From Hellea sp. (GTDB taxonomy: Bacteria > Pseudomonadota > Alphaproteobacteria > Caulobacterales > Maricaulaceae): a stretch of DNA of 64,000 bases. The stretch lies in assembly GCA_028224375.1 (NCBI GenBank), contig JAOIVW010000013.1, positions 23,397-87,396 of the forward strand, in the 5' to 3' direction. Below, in pieces: positions 9,351-17,936 of this stretch. The notes beneath the pieces were generated by a model that ran no database searches, had not been told where the DNA came from, and saw nothing but the letters and a program-made list of their open reading frames with translations. The number at the start of each line of letters is the position of its first letter. Within the stretch, counting starts at the first letter, position 1. The translations under genes and the position numbers were made by a program.

Positions 9351-10168
9351 CAGGCCACCCCATAGCCGCGTAGCAGCGCTTCTGTTATTTTTACCCAGCC
9401 ATCTGCCATGACAAAAAAGGCGAGCTTAAATGGTAAAGACACCACTGCAGGCGGCACCATCATCATCCCCATAGCCATAAGAATGGAGGCCACAATAAGA
9501 TCAATAATTAAAAAAGGTAAAAAGATCACAAAGCCAATTTGAAAAGCCTGCTTAATTTCGGACAACATAAAAGAGGTGGTCAAAAGCGAGAATGGAATCT
9601 CTTCTTCAAGGTTGTAATTTCGCTCGGGCATGGTCGCGGCAAGACGTTCTAAAGTATCCCGTTGAACACGATTTTCCATGAAGTTTTTAAATGGTGTCAG
9701 CGTACGATCAATCGCTTGTTCTTCTGTAATTGACCCCTCAATTAGAGGCGAAATACCCTCATCCCAAGATTTCATGAAGACCGGCTCCATAACAAAAAAT
9801 GTTAAAAACATCGCCAGACCCATAATCATCATATTTGGCGGGGATTGTTGCAGACCGATAGCTTGGCGCAGAAAAGAAAATACAATAATCATAAAAGGTA
9901 AACAGGTAATCATCATGGCAAGGCCAGGTGCGAGGCTAAGAACCGTGACGATGAGAAAAAGCTGAATGACGCGGGCGTTAAGACCAACACTCTCACCCTC
10001 GGTATTCTCTTGAGCATTCTCGAGCAATTCTTGCAGAATATTATCGCTCTCAGGCGCAACTTGCGCATGGGCATCCACGCCAAAAATTAAAGATAAAGTA
10101 AGCAGGCCTAAACTCGTAAGGGCCCAAATCCAGATAGATTTCCGCTTGTAATATGGCGCTGGTGTCAT
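9350..10168 (-). CDS. fliP: Flagellar type III export protein FliP
   Basis: FliP is a core membrane subunit of the flagellar export gate. A signal peptide (SLIFGVDAHAQ) is followed by the conserved gate sequence (QLFLIVTVLSLAPGLAMMITCLPFMIIVFSFLRQAIG), a periplasmic segment, and the C-terminal helices (AFQIGFVIFLPFLIIDLIVASILMAMGMMMVPP). At 272 residues it is normal. It overlaps fliN by four bases and fliG by one. Confidence 0.95.
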   Translation of the reverse strand: MTPAPYYKRKSIWIWALTSLGLLTLSLIFGVDAHAQVAPESDNILQELLENAQENTEGESVGLNARVIQLFLIVTVLSLAPGLAMMITCLPFMIIVFSFLRQAIGLQQSPPNMMIMGLAMFLTFFVMEPVFMKSWDEGISPLIEGSITEEQAIDRTLTPFKNFMENRVQRDTLERLAATMPERNYNLEEEIPFSLLTTSFMLSEIKQAFQIGFVIFLPFLIIDLIVASILMAMGMMMVPPAVVSLPFKLAFFVMADGWVKITEALLRGYGVA

Positions 10169-10503
10169 TGGAGAAAATCTTCAGAAATATCTACAATTTC
10201 AGTAAGCTTGACGCCGATACTACCTGTCGCCGGGTCGGTTTCAATTAATTCACCGCGCGCTATAACGCGGTTATTGATACAGAGGTCCACAGGGTCTTCG
10301 ATCTTACTGTCGAGCTGAATAAGCGAATCTTGTTTGAGCTGTAAAAGCTCGGCAATCGTTGGGCGAGCCGTACCAATGACGACCTGAACAGATACGGGTA
10401 GCGCATAAATGGAGCGCTTATAGACCGCGCCCTCCTCACCGACGCGTCGCTCTGCCATCGGAATATCAGTTGCATCTAGCTCGTTCGCTGTGGCGTTGTT
10501 CAT
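10165..10503 (-). CDS. fliN: Flagellar motor switch protein FliN
   Basis: FliN forms the base of the C-ring with FliM. The 112-residue protein is nearly all SpoA domain (ALPVSVQVVIGTARPTIAELLQLKQDSLIQLD, then NNRVIARGEL). A short N-terminal tail precedes it. It lies between fliH and fliP in the fliF operon, with four bases separating it from fliH. Confidence 0.92.
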   Translation of the reverse strand: MNNATANELDATDIPMAERRVGEEGAVYKRSIYALPVSVQVVIGTARPTIAELLQLKQDSLIQLDSKIEDPVDLCINNRVIARGELIETDPATGSIGVKLTEIVDISEDFLQ

Positions 10504-10507
10504 ATCA

Positions 10508-11143
10508 TTATTCCTTTGATTGATTTAATGCGGCGTTGAGTTGGCTGAGGCAAAAAGTGGCAGCCGCTTGACAGTCAATATTAGCGCCTCCGCCAGTCCA
10601 GTGCAGGCTCATTTGCAGCGGCGCTAGAGTCTTATCCACCGTGATATCAATATCTTGGTCCGCGCAAAGTTCTTCGCAATGCGTTTGGTCATCGGGATGG
10701 ACACGGAGTTGAATTTGGCCCTTTAGAGTCGAGCCGCAGGCCTTTTGCAGGAGAGTTTGGAGTTCCAAATCTGTGCCCCCCTGCATGAGGCTCGGAAAAA
10801 CAGCGCGCAAACATGTTGCCAGAGCCGATAAATGGCTTGCCTCAATCTGCTGCGCTATAGACCCCATTTCGGCCTGAAGGTTATCCAAAGCCGTTTGCAT
10901 AACTTTAATCGCATCTTTGTAAACCGCATCTGCCTTGGCCTGCCCTTTCTCAAACCCCACATCATAATTAGATAGCCCAGATGACGGCTCCTCAAGAGGC
11001 AACTTTACAGATGGGATTTCGTGAAAGAGTGAAATATCTGCTTTGATAAGTGTCGATTCTTTGCTCTCAGCCTTAGGCAGAATAACATCCAAAGCGGCAC
11101 CAGCGGAATAGACATCAATTTTTTTAATTAGCGCTGTATCCAT
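10508..11143 (-). CDS. fliH: FliH-like flagellar export regulator
   Basis: FliH regulates the export ATPase FliI and links it to the C-ring. The assignment rests on position (between fliF and fliN), size (211 residues) and architecture. There is a variable N-terminus, a short Gly/Lys/Ala helix (GFEKGQAKADAVYKDAIKVMQTAL), and a C-terminal part with the FliH/HrpE-type pattern (LKGQIQLRVHPDD). Sequence similarity is weak, as is usual for FliH. No fliI is in the window. Confidence 0.7.
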   Translation of the reverse strand: MDTALIKKIDVYSAGAALDVILPKAESKESTLIKADISLFHEIPSVKLPLEEPSSGLSNYDVGFEKGQAKADAVYKDAIKVMQTALDNLQAEMGSIAQQIEASHLSALATCLRAVFPSLMQGGTDLELQTLLQKACGSTLKGQIQLRVHPDDQTHCEELCADQDIDITVDKTLAPLQMSLHWTGGGANIDCQAAATFCLSQLNAALNQSKE

Positions 11144-12744
11144 TAACTCACAGCCTTCTTATCTTGATCAAGCCAACTTGCTAGAAGGTCAGCTGCTTCG
11201 GTGGTCTGCTCTGATGTTATGGATTTTAACTGTTCAATGGGATCGTTATAAGACGCTATAGATGGCAAACTAGGCGCAGCACCTTCAATTAAGAGCGTCT
11301 CGCCTGGTGCTTGCCCCGCAAGAGCTATTTGAGGCTCAAGTCCATCCAGCGCGCCATTATTCAATGACATAGGAAGCAATCCCTGCACGGGTTCAGCGGC
11401 ACCTTGCGTTAGCAACGGCCTCACAACAAACACGCCCAATACAAGTATAACAATCGCTAAAATGGTGGCCTGTATTGTACTCCAAAGATAACGATCTAGA
11501 AACTGGGCCATCATGCCGGGTTTTTGAATAAGGTCATTCACAGGGGGTTGATCGAAAGGTAAGCTTTTCAGCGTCAGTTTGTCTCCGCGCGCTTCATCAA
11601 GTCCTGCTGCGGTGCCGACAAGCTCTTGCAAGGCCTGTAATTCATCATTAGATCGCGGTTTTTGGGTAACAGTTCCATCTTCATTGCGTGTAGCGATATT
11701 GCTAACTAAGACCGCAACAGTCATGCGTTTTATCCCGCCGGGTAGAAGCTCTGTATTTTTAACAATTTCCGAAATCTCATAGGTGACTGTTTCCGAGGTC
11801 TCGCTGCGATCAGACGTGGAATTACCGCCGCCCCCTTCACCCTCAGGGAGGTTACTAGCCACAGTGACTGCGCCCGTAGTCCCCGAATTACTGTCAGTGA
11901 TTTCATTACTAGTCTGAGATTTGAGAACCCGCGTGTCTGGGTCAAAGCTGCGTTCAGCTGTCGTGATATGTTCACGGTCAATATCAAGCGTGACGTTAAC
12001 ACGGGCATTTCCAATACCCACATGTGCTTCGAGCAAATTTTTCAAATTTTGTTTAATCTCGGCGGCGCGCTCAAGCTCACCCATACCGCCTTTGGTCATT
12101 TCTCCATCTAAACCTGGTCCTGCAATAACACCCTGCACGGTATCAATGACTGCGACATCCGAAGGGTTAAGCCCAGAAACAGATAAAGCCGTCATATATT
12201 GAATAGCTTTTGCTTGTTGGGCTGATATTCCTCCTGCCGCTGATAGTGTCACCGAGGCTGAATTTGCAGACGGGCCGCTTGTAAATCCTTTTGATTTTTG
12301 TGTTCCTAAATGGACACGAGCACTGCGAATATTTGGCATGGCTAATAGGGTGCGAGCTAATTCACCCTCTTTGGCCCTCCAATAAGCCGTATCAAACATC
12401 TCCGAGGTCATAGCAAAACTGTTCATATCATCGAAGAGTTCGTACCCGACTACGCTTTGACGCGGCAGCCCGTCCCGCGCCAGCTCGAGCCTGAGTGAAT
12501 CGCGCCGTGACTTATCTGCATAGATCGCATTACCCTTCACTTCATAGGCAACATCCATCGTCTCTAACTTAGCAATAATTTCACCAGCCGCCGCCGGGTC
12601 AAGTCCTGCATAGAGTAAATCTGTTCTAGGTTTTAAGGCCGTATTAATAAGAAAGTACAACGCACCAATCGTCGCCAACACACTCACAATAGAGGCCAGT
12701 CGTTTTTGCGGCGATAAAGCCAGCCATACATTTATTATGTTCAT
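11143..12744 (-). CDS. fliF: Flagellar MS-ring protein FliF
   Basis: FliF forms the MS ring in the inner membrane. Two membrane helices frame a large periplasmic region: residues about 14-33 (RLASIVSVLATIGALYFLI) and about 425-447 (STIQATILAIVILVLGVFVV). The periplasmic part has the RBM domains (YAGLDPAAAGEIIAKLETMDVAYEV; LARTLLAMPNIRSARVHLG). The cytoplasmic tail that binds FliG follows. At 533 residues it is normal length. First gene of the operon; it overlaps fliH by one base. A CtrA-box-like sequence lies in the gap to the divergent fliL. Confidence 0.95.
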   Translation of the reverse strand: MNIINVWLALSPQKRLASIVSVLATIGALYFLINTALKPRTDLLYAGLDPAAAGEIIAKLETMDVAYEVKGNAIYADKSRRDSLRLELARDGLPRQSVVGYELFDDMNSFAMTSEMFDTAYWRAKEGELARTLLAMPNIRSARVHLGTQKSKGFTSGPSANSASVTLSAAGGISAQQAKAIQYMTALSVSGLNPSDVAVIDTVQGVIAGPGLDGEMTKGGMGELERAAEIKQNLKNLLEAHVGIGNARVNVTLDIDREHITTAERSFDPDTRVLKSQTSNEITDSNSGTTGAVTVASNLPEGEGGGGNSTSDRSETSETVTYEISEIVKNTELLPGGIKRMTVAVLVSNIATRNEDGTVTQKPRSNDELQALQELVGTAAGLDEARGDKLTLKSLPFDQPPVNDLIQKPGMMAQFLDRYLWSTIQATILAIVILVLGVFVVRPLLTQGAAEPVQGLLPMSLNNGALDGLEPQIALAGQAPGETLLIEGAAPSLPSIASYNDPIEQLKSITSEQTTEAADLLASWLDQDKKAVS

Positions 12745-12811
12745 CCTGTAGCCATTGTCATGTTAGTGAATCCTACACCAATAAGGCGAGTTATGAATTA
12801 GATTGAAAGCA

Positions 12812-12826
12812 TTAACAGAGCGTTTA
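12812..12826. promoter_or_regulatory. CtrA-box-like sequence between fliF and fliL
   Basis: TTAA-CAGAGCG-TTTAC matches the CtrA consensus TTAA-N7-TTAAC except for one base. It sits in the 150-base gap between the divergent fliF and fliL genes, where promoters for both must lie. A one-mismatch site in AT-rich DNA is weak evidence alone; the exact site near motB makes it more interesting. Confidence 0.3.
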
Positions 12827-12893
12827 CTTTAAAGTGCGAATTACAATATACACTAAATAATTGTATACTTATTTGAAAGCGCCTCATTACCTC

Positions 12894-13427
12894 ATGGCTA
12901 GAAAAAAAGATAAGACCAAAAAAGCGGCCGCGAAAGCGCTTGACTTTGAAACTGGTGACGAAGCCCCCAAAAAAAAGGGCGGAGTTGTTGGCAGCTTTGT
13001 TACATTAGTCGCTCTTGGTGCTGCTTCTTTTGGCACGGTCTTTATGTTACCCGGAAATAACCAAGCACCGATGGCCAGCTATAATGAAGAGTCCTCTCAT
13101 CATGGGCACGAAGCAAAGTTAGATCTGACGGAAGATACGAGCTATCTTGAGCTCACACCCTTGACCATATCCCTTCAAGATGATGCGCGGATTTTAAAAA
13201 TTGGCATCACATTGGAAACGCTTGAGGGTGAAGAAGATTATATTGATCCAAATGATCCTAAAATCAGAGATGCCTTTGTGGGCTATCTGCGCGCCTTACG
13301 GCTCGAGCAGATTGAGGATGCTGCCTTTATGGCCCAAATGCGCGCGCAGCTCTTACGGCGGGCTCAACTTATTCTCGGGGCGGAAAATGTCCGAGGAATT
13401 CTAATAACTGACTTTCTGGTGCGATAA
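12894..13427 (+). CDS. fliL: Flagellar basal-body protein FliL
   Basis: FliL surrounds the stator and supports torque. The start at 12894 gives a basic, Lys-rich cytoplasmic tail (MARKKDKTKKAAAKAL), one membrane helix (VGSFVTLVALGAASFGTVFML) and a periplasmic domain with the FliL pattern (LELTPLTISLQDDARILKIGITLE; end RGILITDFLVR). The track's TTG start at 12861 would add 11 unlikely residues. It heads a plus-strand trio of fliL, a DUF6468-like gene and a motE-like gene. Confidence 0.85.
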   Translation: MARKKDKTKKAAAKALDFETGDEAPKKKGGVVGSFVTLVALGAASFGTVFMLPGNNQAPMASYNEESSHHGHEAKLDLTEDTSYLELTPLTISLQDDARILKIGITLETLEGEEDYIDPNDPKIRDAFVGYLRALRLEQIEDAAFMAQMRAQLLRRAQLILGAENVRGILITDFLVR

Positions 13428-13429
13428 TC

Positions 13430-13963
13430 ATGGATATAGCAATACCAAGCCTTACAGATATTACGCCCCATATCGCGGATATCGTCCTAATTTTTATTTC
13501 AGGCATGGCCTGTCTTTATTGCGCTATGTTAAGCCGCCGTCTTAAAAAGCTCAATAATCTTAAGTCAGGCGTTGGCGCGTCTATTCTCTCTCTGACACAG
13601 GCGATTGAAGACACACATAAAGCCGCTCAGGACGCTCAAACATCAACAGTGCAAACCGTTGAAACCCTGCGCCACCTGCTTGATAAGTCGGAAAGTGCAG
13701 CCCCTAAAATTGAAGCGCTTATCTTGGAACTTGAAGAGGTCAGTAAAAATGCCAAACTTCAACAAAGCCAATTAAATAACATTGTTGAGACCGCCTTATC
13801 ACCCGCTATCGATAAGGCGCAAACAACTGCCTCAGGGCTTCTAAAAATTGTCTCAGATATAAGCCGCTTTAAAGACACAGTCTCGAAATCGGAAGACCTG
13901 CCACAGGACGGAAAGAGTGATAGACTTGTTACACTGGCCCCAATGAAACGGACTGCCCCATGA
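13430..13963 (+). CDS. DUF6468-like flagellar membrane protein
   Basis: This 177-residue protein has one N-terminal membrane helix (IADIVLIFISGMACLYCAML), a short basic patch (SRRLKKLNNLKSG) and a long helical coiled-coil region. The pattern, and its position between fliL and a MotE-like gene, match the DUF6468 proteins found in flagellar clusters of alphaproteobacteria. The function is unknown; a stator- or rod-associated coiled coil is plausible. It starts two bases after fliL and overlaps the next gene by four bases. Confidence 0.7.
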   Translation: MDIAIPSLTDITPHIADIVLIFISGMACLYCAMLSRRLKKLNNLKSGVGASILSLTQAIEDTHKAAQDAQTSTVQTVETLRHLLDKSESAAPKIEALILELEEVSKNAKLQQSQLNNIVETALSPAIDKAQTTASGLLKIVSDISRFKDTVSKSEDLPQDGKSDRLVTLAPMKRTAP

Positions 13964-14538
13964 AAACACGAATTTTGCCCATTATTGGCCTTACCTTTGC
14001 AATATTATTGCTAAGCCGTACCGTAGCCGTATCCTCGGAGGTAAATCCCAATCAGCCTATCATGGCCATAGAGCCAAAGACGGGAGATAGCCCTCCAGAA
14101 CTTGTAGAATCACCGGCGCTGCAATGCTTGACAGGAGCGGTGCTTGAAACGGTCAGCGCTGATATGAAACGCTTGGATTTACGGAAAAAGGAAATGTCTG
14201 AGCGTGAAAGTGCTCTCAAGGCGATTGAAGCAAAGCTGGCGACACAAATGAGCGCGATAGAAAAGGCAAATGCGGCACTACACAACAATATTGAAAGCTT
14301 AAAGGGTCTCGCCGATGACGATCTTAAGCATCTTGTCGGCATGTACCAAACTATGAAGCCTAAACAGGCGGCAGAGATTTTCAATTCTATGGACCCTTCA
14401 TTTGCGGCCGGTTTTTTACGTGAGATGAATAGCGACAAAGCCGGGTTAATCATGGCCAATATGAATACGCGCAAATCTTACGCCGTCAGCGTCATCATTG
14501 CAGGACGCAATGCAAAATACAGGCAATCAAAGTCTTAA
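13960..14538 (+). CDS. MotE-like periplasmic motor chaperone
   Basis: A signal-anchor (residues about 5-25) is followed by a cysteine-containing segment, a coiled coil (LDLRKKEMSERESALKAIEAKLA) and a C-terminal MgtE-N-like fold (LVGMYQTMKPKQAAEIFNSMDPSFAAGFLREM). This is the architecture of MotE, known in rhizobia as a chaperone for the motor protein MotC. It overlaps the preceding gene by four bases. I leave the symbol empty because no MotC is visible in the window. Confidence 0.75.
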   Translation: MKTRILPIIGLTFAILLLSRTVAVSSEVNPNQPIMAIEPKTGDSPPELVESPALQCLTGAVLETVSADMKRLDLRKKEMSERESALKAIEAKLATQMSAIEKANAALHNNIESLKGLADDDLKHLVGMYQTMKPKQAAEIFNSMDPSFAAGFLREMNSDKAGLIMANMNTRKSYAVSVIIAGRNAKYRQSKS

Positions 14539-14901
14539 AAAATGGACTTTCTAAATTTAGCAAAGTGATTCGCTTTGAACTATATGTACCCCTTTTACCG
14601 ATATATTGGAATAAAATTCCCTTTGACCATAGCCTGAATAAGTTTCTCGGAGACAAAAACCTACAAAATGTAGCTCAATCAAGTGACCACATATAAGTTT
14701 TTTTTGAAAAATCCACGTTAAGTACAAATATAACTCACTTAAAACTTGTGCAGATTCTTTCTAGTTTCTATAGATAGATAGCTGGAACAAGACACTTGAG
14801 GATGGCTGAAAACCAGTTTTTACAGCAAATAAATAAAGTGGCAAAACTCCGGTTTCTGTGGGGCCACTGGTAGAAATTACCGACTTAAAACAGGAACCCA
14901 C
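14539..14901. other. Intergenic region upstream of the luxR-type gene
   Basis: No gene is visible in these 363 bases. They hold a perfect dyad CTACA-AAA-TGTAG at 14661-14673 that could be an operator. Nearer the gene, an AGTGGC...GCCACT stem (about 14838-14870) is followed by ACCGACTTAAAACAGGAACCC before the ATG. I considered a cyclic-di-GMP riboswitch but the conserved core is not there. Confidence 0.4.
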
Positions 14902-15747
14902 ATGTTAAAAACTAAAAGTTATAACGACAACAATATTGCGCAAAGTCCAAACGTGACAGCCTCGTCGGGAAAACCCTCAGCTCTGAAACCCAAGATCAGA
15001 ATTGCAGAGCAAAAGCCAGCGCCTCATAATTCGGCTTTAGACGCTCTGCTCGAAAGCTTTGAAAATATTTTTACGGCTGAAGAGCTATGGGATTCTCTTT
15101 TTGGCTTTACCAAAACCCTTGGTGTGGAGGCGTTGGCTTATCATCATCTTCCTCCTCCAGGGGCTATGGATTTTGACGAGAAAATATTCATTGCCCGAGG
15201 CTTCACGCCCGAGAGCGTGATTGATTACAAGCGGCGGCATTCTTTTTTCAGTAGTCCTTTTGAAAACCGCACATTATCGCTTAATGAACCTATATTCTGG
15301 TCAAATATCAAAAATAAAATTCCCTATTCTGAAGACCAATGGGCTACGATAAATAATTTTTATTTAACACACAATAACGGCATCATCATTCCGGTTCACG
15401 GCCCGAATAACCGCAATGGCTGTTTTATTTTACGCTTTAAAGACCCTAATCGCCGATACAGCAAAGCGGAAGTGCGGAAATTACAATGGATATGCCAATA
15501 TGCGCATAACAAATTCTGCAATCTACAGACTAAACACCGTAAAAACCCAAAATCACTTACAACACGTGAGCAAGAAATCTTGACGTGGGTGGCCCGCGGT
15601 AAAAGTAATTCTGTGATTGCCGATATTATCGGCATATCTCAGCATACGGTGAACGGGTATTTGCGGCGGATTTATTTGAAGACAGGGACATCAGATAGAA
15701 CAACAGCCTCAATAAGAGCTATAGGGGAAGCCCTCATAGATTATTAG
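14902..15747 (+). CDS. LuxR-family transcriptional regulator (possible autoinducer-binding)
   Basis: The C-terminal 60 residues are a clear LuxR/GerE helix-turn-helix (LTTREQEILTWVARGKSN, then IADIIGISQHTVNGYLRRI). The central part (residues about 55-205), with scattered Trp/Tyr and a hydrophobic pattern (ALAYHHLPPPGAMD; GIIIPVHGPNNRNGCFIL), resembles an autoinducer-binding domain. The first 45 residues are disordered and basic. No luxI-type synthase is in the window, so this would be a solo receptor. Its place beside flagellar genes suggests motility control, which is inference. Confidence 0.85.
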   Translation: MLKTKSYNDNNIAQSPNVTASSGKPSALKPKIRIAEQKPAPHNSALDALLESFENIFTAEELWDSLFGFTKTLGVEALAYHHLPPPGAMDFDEKIFIARGFTPESVIDYKRRHSFFSSPFENRTLSLNEPIFWSNIKNKIPYSEDQWATINNFYLTHNNGIIIPVHGPNNRNGCFILRFKDPNRRYSKAEVRKLQWICQYAHNKFCNLQTKHRKNPKSLTTREQEILTWVARGKSNSVIADIIGISQHTVNGYLRRIYLKTGTSDRTTASIRAIGEALIDY

Positions 15748-15934
15748 TCTAGAAGAGATGCACACATATAAATTTAAGCATTTAGCAGTGCCTCTTAAGG
15801 CATCCAATTCCACCTAACGCTGTAATTTTAAAATTATGCGCGAAAAATAGCGCGAAATTATCCTGAAAACTGTAAGGAGTTGGCAATAGGCTTGCGTGAA
15901 CAAATACAGCAAAATTAATTTTTGCGAGCCCACA

Positions 15935-16258
15935 ATGTCACACGACAATCACTCTTCATCATTAGAAAATTTAATTCATAATGCAGATATAATTCAGGCG
16001 AGAATAGACGCAGCTATTTCCAATCACGATGATGACAAATCTTACGATAAGTTAATAGACGCTTTATCACTTGAATTCGACGAGATAGTTACAGCTATAC
16101 TTTCATATTCGATAACATCATTTTCTGAGCTTAAACAAAAATTGAACTTTGGCAAAGAACTCATTCTCCTTGACCATAAAGACCCTGTGGTTGCCTCGGA
16201 GATATTTGCAAAGCTAGTCAAAGATATTGAAAAATTAGATGAAATCTACAGCCCGTAG
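15935..16258 (+). CDS. Small acidic protein of unknown function
   Basis: The reading frame gives 107 residues from the ATG at 15935, or 120 from the GTG at 15896 that the track uses. An AAGGAG sequence lies about 17 bases before the GTG, too far for a normal site, so the start is open. The protein is helical and acidic with no signal peptide or membrane segment. The composition looks like a genuine soluble protein. I do not recognise the family. It lies between the luxR-type gene and a convergent XRE-type regulator. Confidence 0.55.
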   Translation: MSHDNHSSSLENLIHNADIIQARIDAAISNHDDDKSYDKLIDALSLEFDEIVTAILSYSITSFSELKQKLNFGKELILLDHKDPVVASEIFAKLVKDIEKLDEIYSP

Positions 16259-16279
16259 CCTAGGGTCTTAAGTGCTTGC

Positions 16280-16696
16280 CTAACTGGCTAAGGCCTCACA
16301 TAGCTTAATCATGAGATTGCGCTTATCTCCATCATCAATCGTCTTAAACGCCAACATAAGTTTAATATCCTGTGACGTCGCGACATTATTAGGAATCAAA
16401 TCTCCGGGTGAATGTAAATTTGAAGAAACGTCTAAAACATTCTCGAACAGAAAATTTGGCGTGATTGAGAATATGTTACAAATTTGCCAAAGACGGCTGA
16501 CCGATATCCTGTTGAGTCCAGTTTCATATTTCTGAACCTGTTGATAAGTGATATCCATCTTTTTGGCTAAATCTTTTTGTGACATTTTTTGTGCCATGCG
16601 GAGCATTTTAATCTGCTTGCCTATGTGTCGCTCAATATCATCAAGTTCCATAAATACACTCGCCAGTTTCAGCATGCTGTAAGCGCTGCTTAACAT
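16280..16696 (-). CDS. XRE-family helix-turn-helix regulator
   Basis: A cro/cI-type DNA-binding domain is clear (IGKQIKMLRMAQKMSQKDLAKKMDITYQQVQKYETGLNRISVSRLWQI). It is followed by about 55 residues with no motif I know, ending in a helix (DIKLMLAFKTIDDGDKRNLMIKLCEAL). The architecture resembles small alphaproteobacterial regulators of cell-cycle and motility genes. The true start could be the Met codons at 16696, 16675 or 16651; none has a strong ribosome site. Confidence 0.85.
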   Translation of the reverse strand: MLSSAYSMLKLASVFMELDDIERHIGKQIKMLRMAQKMSQKDLAKKMDITYQQVQKYETGLNRISVSRLWQICNIFSITPNFLFENVLDVSSNLHSPGDLIPNNVATSQDIKLMLAFKTIDDGDKRNLMIKLCEALAS

Positions 16697-16833
16697 TTTT
16701 GATAAAAATTATACACGCTAAATGTATCAGTTCGCACGAAAATCATAGTGGAAAATGTATAGCTTTGACAATCAAGACCGCAAGATTGGCACCCAGCCTC
16801 ATCACTGGGAGGGTGACCTCACTTTATTGCGCT

Positions 16834-17784
16834 TTACGATGATCGCAGGACAGCATTGAAGGTTAGCTGATTTATAGGCTTTTTGAACCTGATTCCTGCG
16901 AATAATTTGTTATGCCATTTTATTTGAGCTGGATACCAAATTTCGCCAAGCTTAACCTCAAGCTTGCCTTTCCGTTGAATGACCCCGGGATGCTGTATTT
17001 TGAAACCATTCATAGAAATATCGACCATAATCATTGTGTAATCGACGACTCCCATGCGTATATTAACCGGCATATTTAGCGAACGTCGTTCTTCTCGTTT
17101 CCTAATAGTTTTTGACCGCTTCATTATAAAATAAGGCGCTAATATCAGAGCCAAACACATAATGAGAAAAAAAAGCTCTAAGCTACCCTTGGGATAAGCA
17201 CTATCTAATATAACACGTTGCAATGTGGTCCTACTATGAGAAGGCCGGTTACGCCCTTGTGACTGACCCAAGACTGGATTTACACGTTTATCAGCAGGTT
17301 TCTTAACCTGGGTGATAGCGCCTCCTGAGAAAACTGCATGGCCGCCTACCTCAAGCTGAGGTGTCAGCTGCGCGGGTGTGCAGTTCCAATGAGCTTCAAG
17401 AGAGAGGAGGCTTCTTGTAAAGTCGTGGGACGCTCCATGCCCTAAAGCTTCTACAGCATATTCCTCATGGCCCAACTGCGCGCCATGAACCACCATGCGC
17501 AGGCTAGATATATATTGATAAATTACACGGCTTTCAGCAAGATAAGCATCCTGTATTTCTGGAAGAATAAGGGCGGGGGGTAAAATGCTCTCTAAAAGCT
17601 TTTCTAGTTTAGTAACATTGTCGAAATAAACTTCTTCAGTCTTCGCATTTTGAATTTCTTGTACAAGAGATATCGAGTGTAAAATATTATCAATCGACTG
17701 GCAGGCTGTTTCAGCATGAGCCAGTTGAAGACTGCTTAGCATTGCTAGGCAAACGCATAAAAAACTTTTCTTAAACACGAACAA
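16834..17784 (-). CDS. Exported/membrane protein with C-terminal PilZ domain
   Basis: The N-terminus is a signal peptide (CVCLAMLSSLQLAHAET). About 175 residues of presumed periplasmic helical domain follow, then one membrane helix near 205-222 (LELFFLIMCLALILAPYFIM). The cytoplasmic C-terminus has PilZ hallmarks: an RxxxR-type start (RKREERRSLNMPV) and a D/NxSxxG motif (VDISMNGFKI). PilZ domains bind cyclic di-GMP. So the protein may couple a periplasmic event to c-di-GMP, probably for motility or adhesion given the flagellar genes nearby. The N-terminal domain is unknown to me. Confidence 0.75.
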   Translation of the reverse strand: MFVFKKSFLCVCLAMLSSLQLAHAETACQSIDNILHSISLVQEIQNAKTEEVYFDNVTKLEKLLESILPPALILPEIQDAYLAESRVIYQYISSLRMVVHGAQLGHEEYAVEALGHGASHDFTRSLLSLEAHWNCTPAQLTPQLEVGGHAVFSGGAITQVKKPADKRVNPVLGQSQGRNRPSHSRTTLQRVILDSAYPKGSLELFFLIMCLALILAPYFIMKRSKTIRKREERRSLNMPVNIRMGVVDYTMIMVDISMNGFKIQHPGVIQRKGKLEVKLGEIWYPAQIKWHNKLFAGIRFKKPINQLTFNAVLRSS

Positions 17785-17936
17785 CCATATAGTGATGATA
17801 GTTAAATTACTATTTAAAGTAATGGCTGGGTTTGTTCGGTATCTTTAAAATGTTAACGGTATGGAAAAAGTGATGACTTCTACTCAGCCCCGATTTGAGA
17901 AGTAAGCTGAAGTATCTAGCATGAGACAGTGTTACA

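Noticed and set aside
14780-14901. Possible cyclic-di-GMP riboswitch before the luxR-type gene
   Set aside because: There is a hairpin and an ACTCCGG segment, but the conserved GEMM core and tetraloop receptor cannot be placed.
17785-17936. tRNA gene as attachment site at the left island edge
   Set aside because: I looked for a cloverleaf or TTC-loop sequence near both recombinases and saw none.
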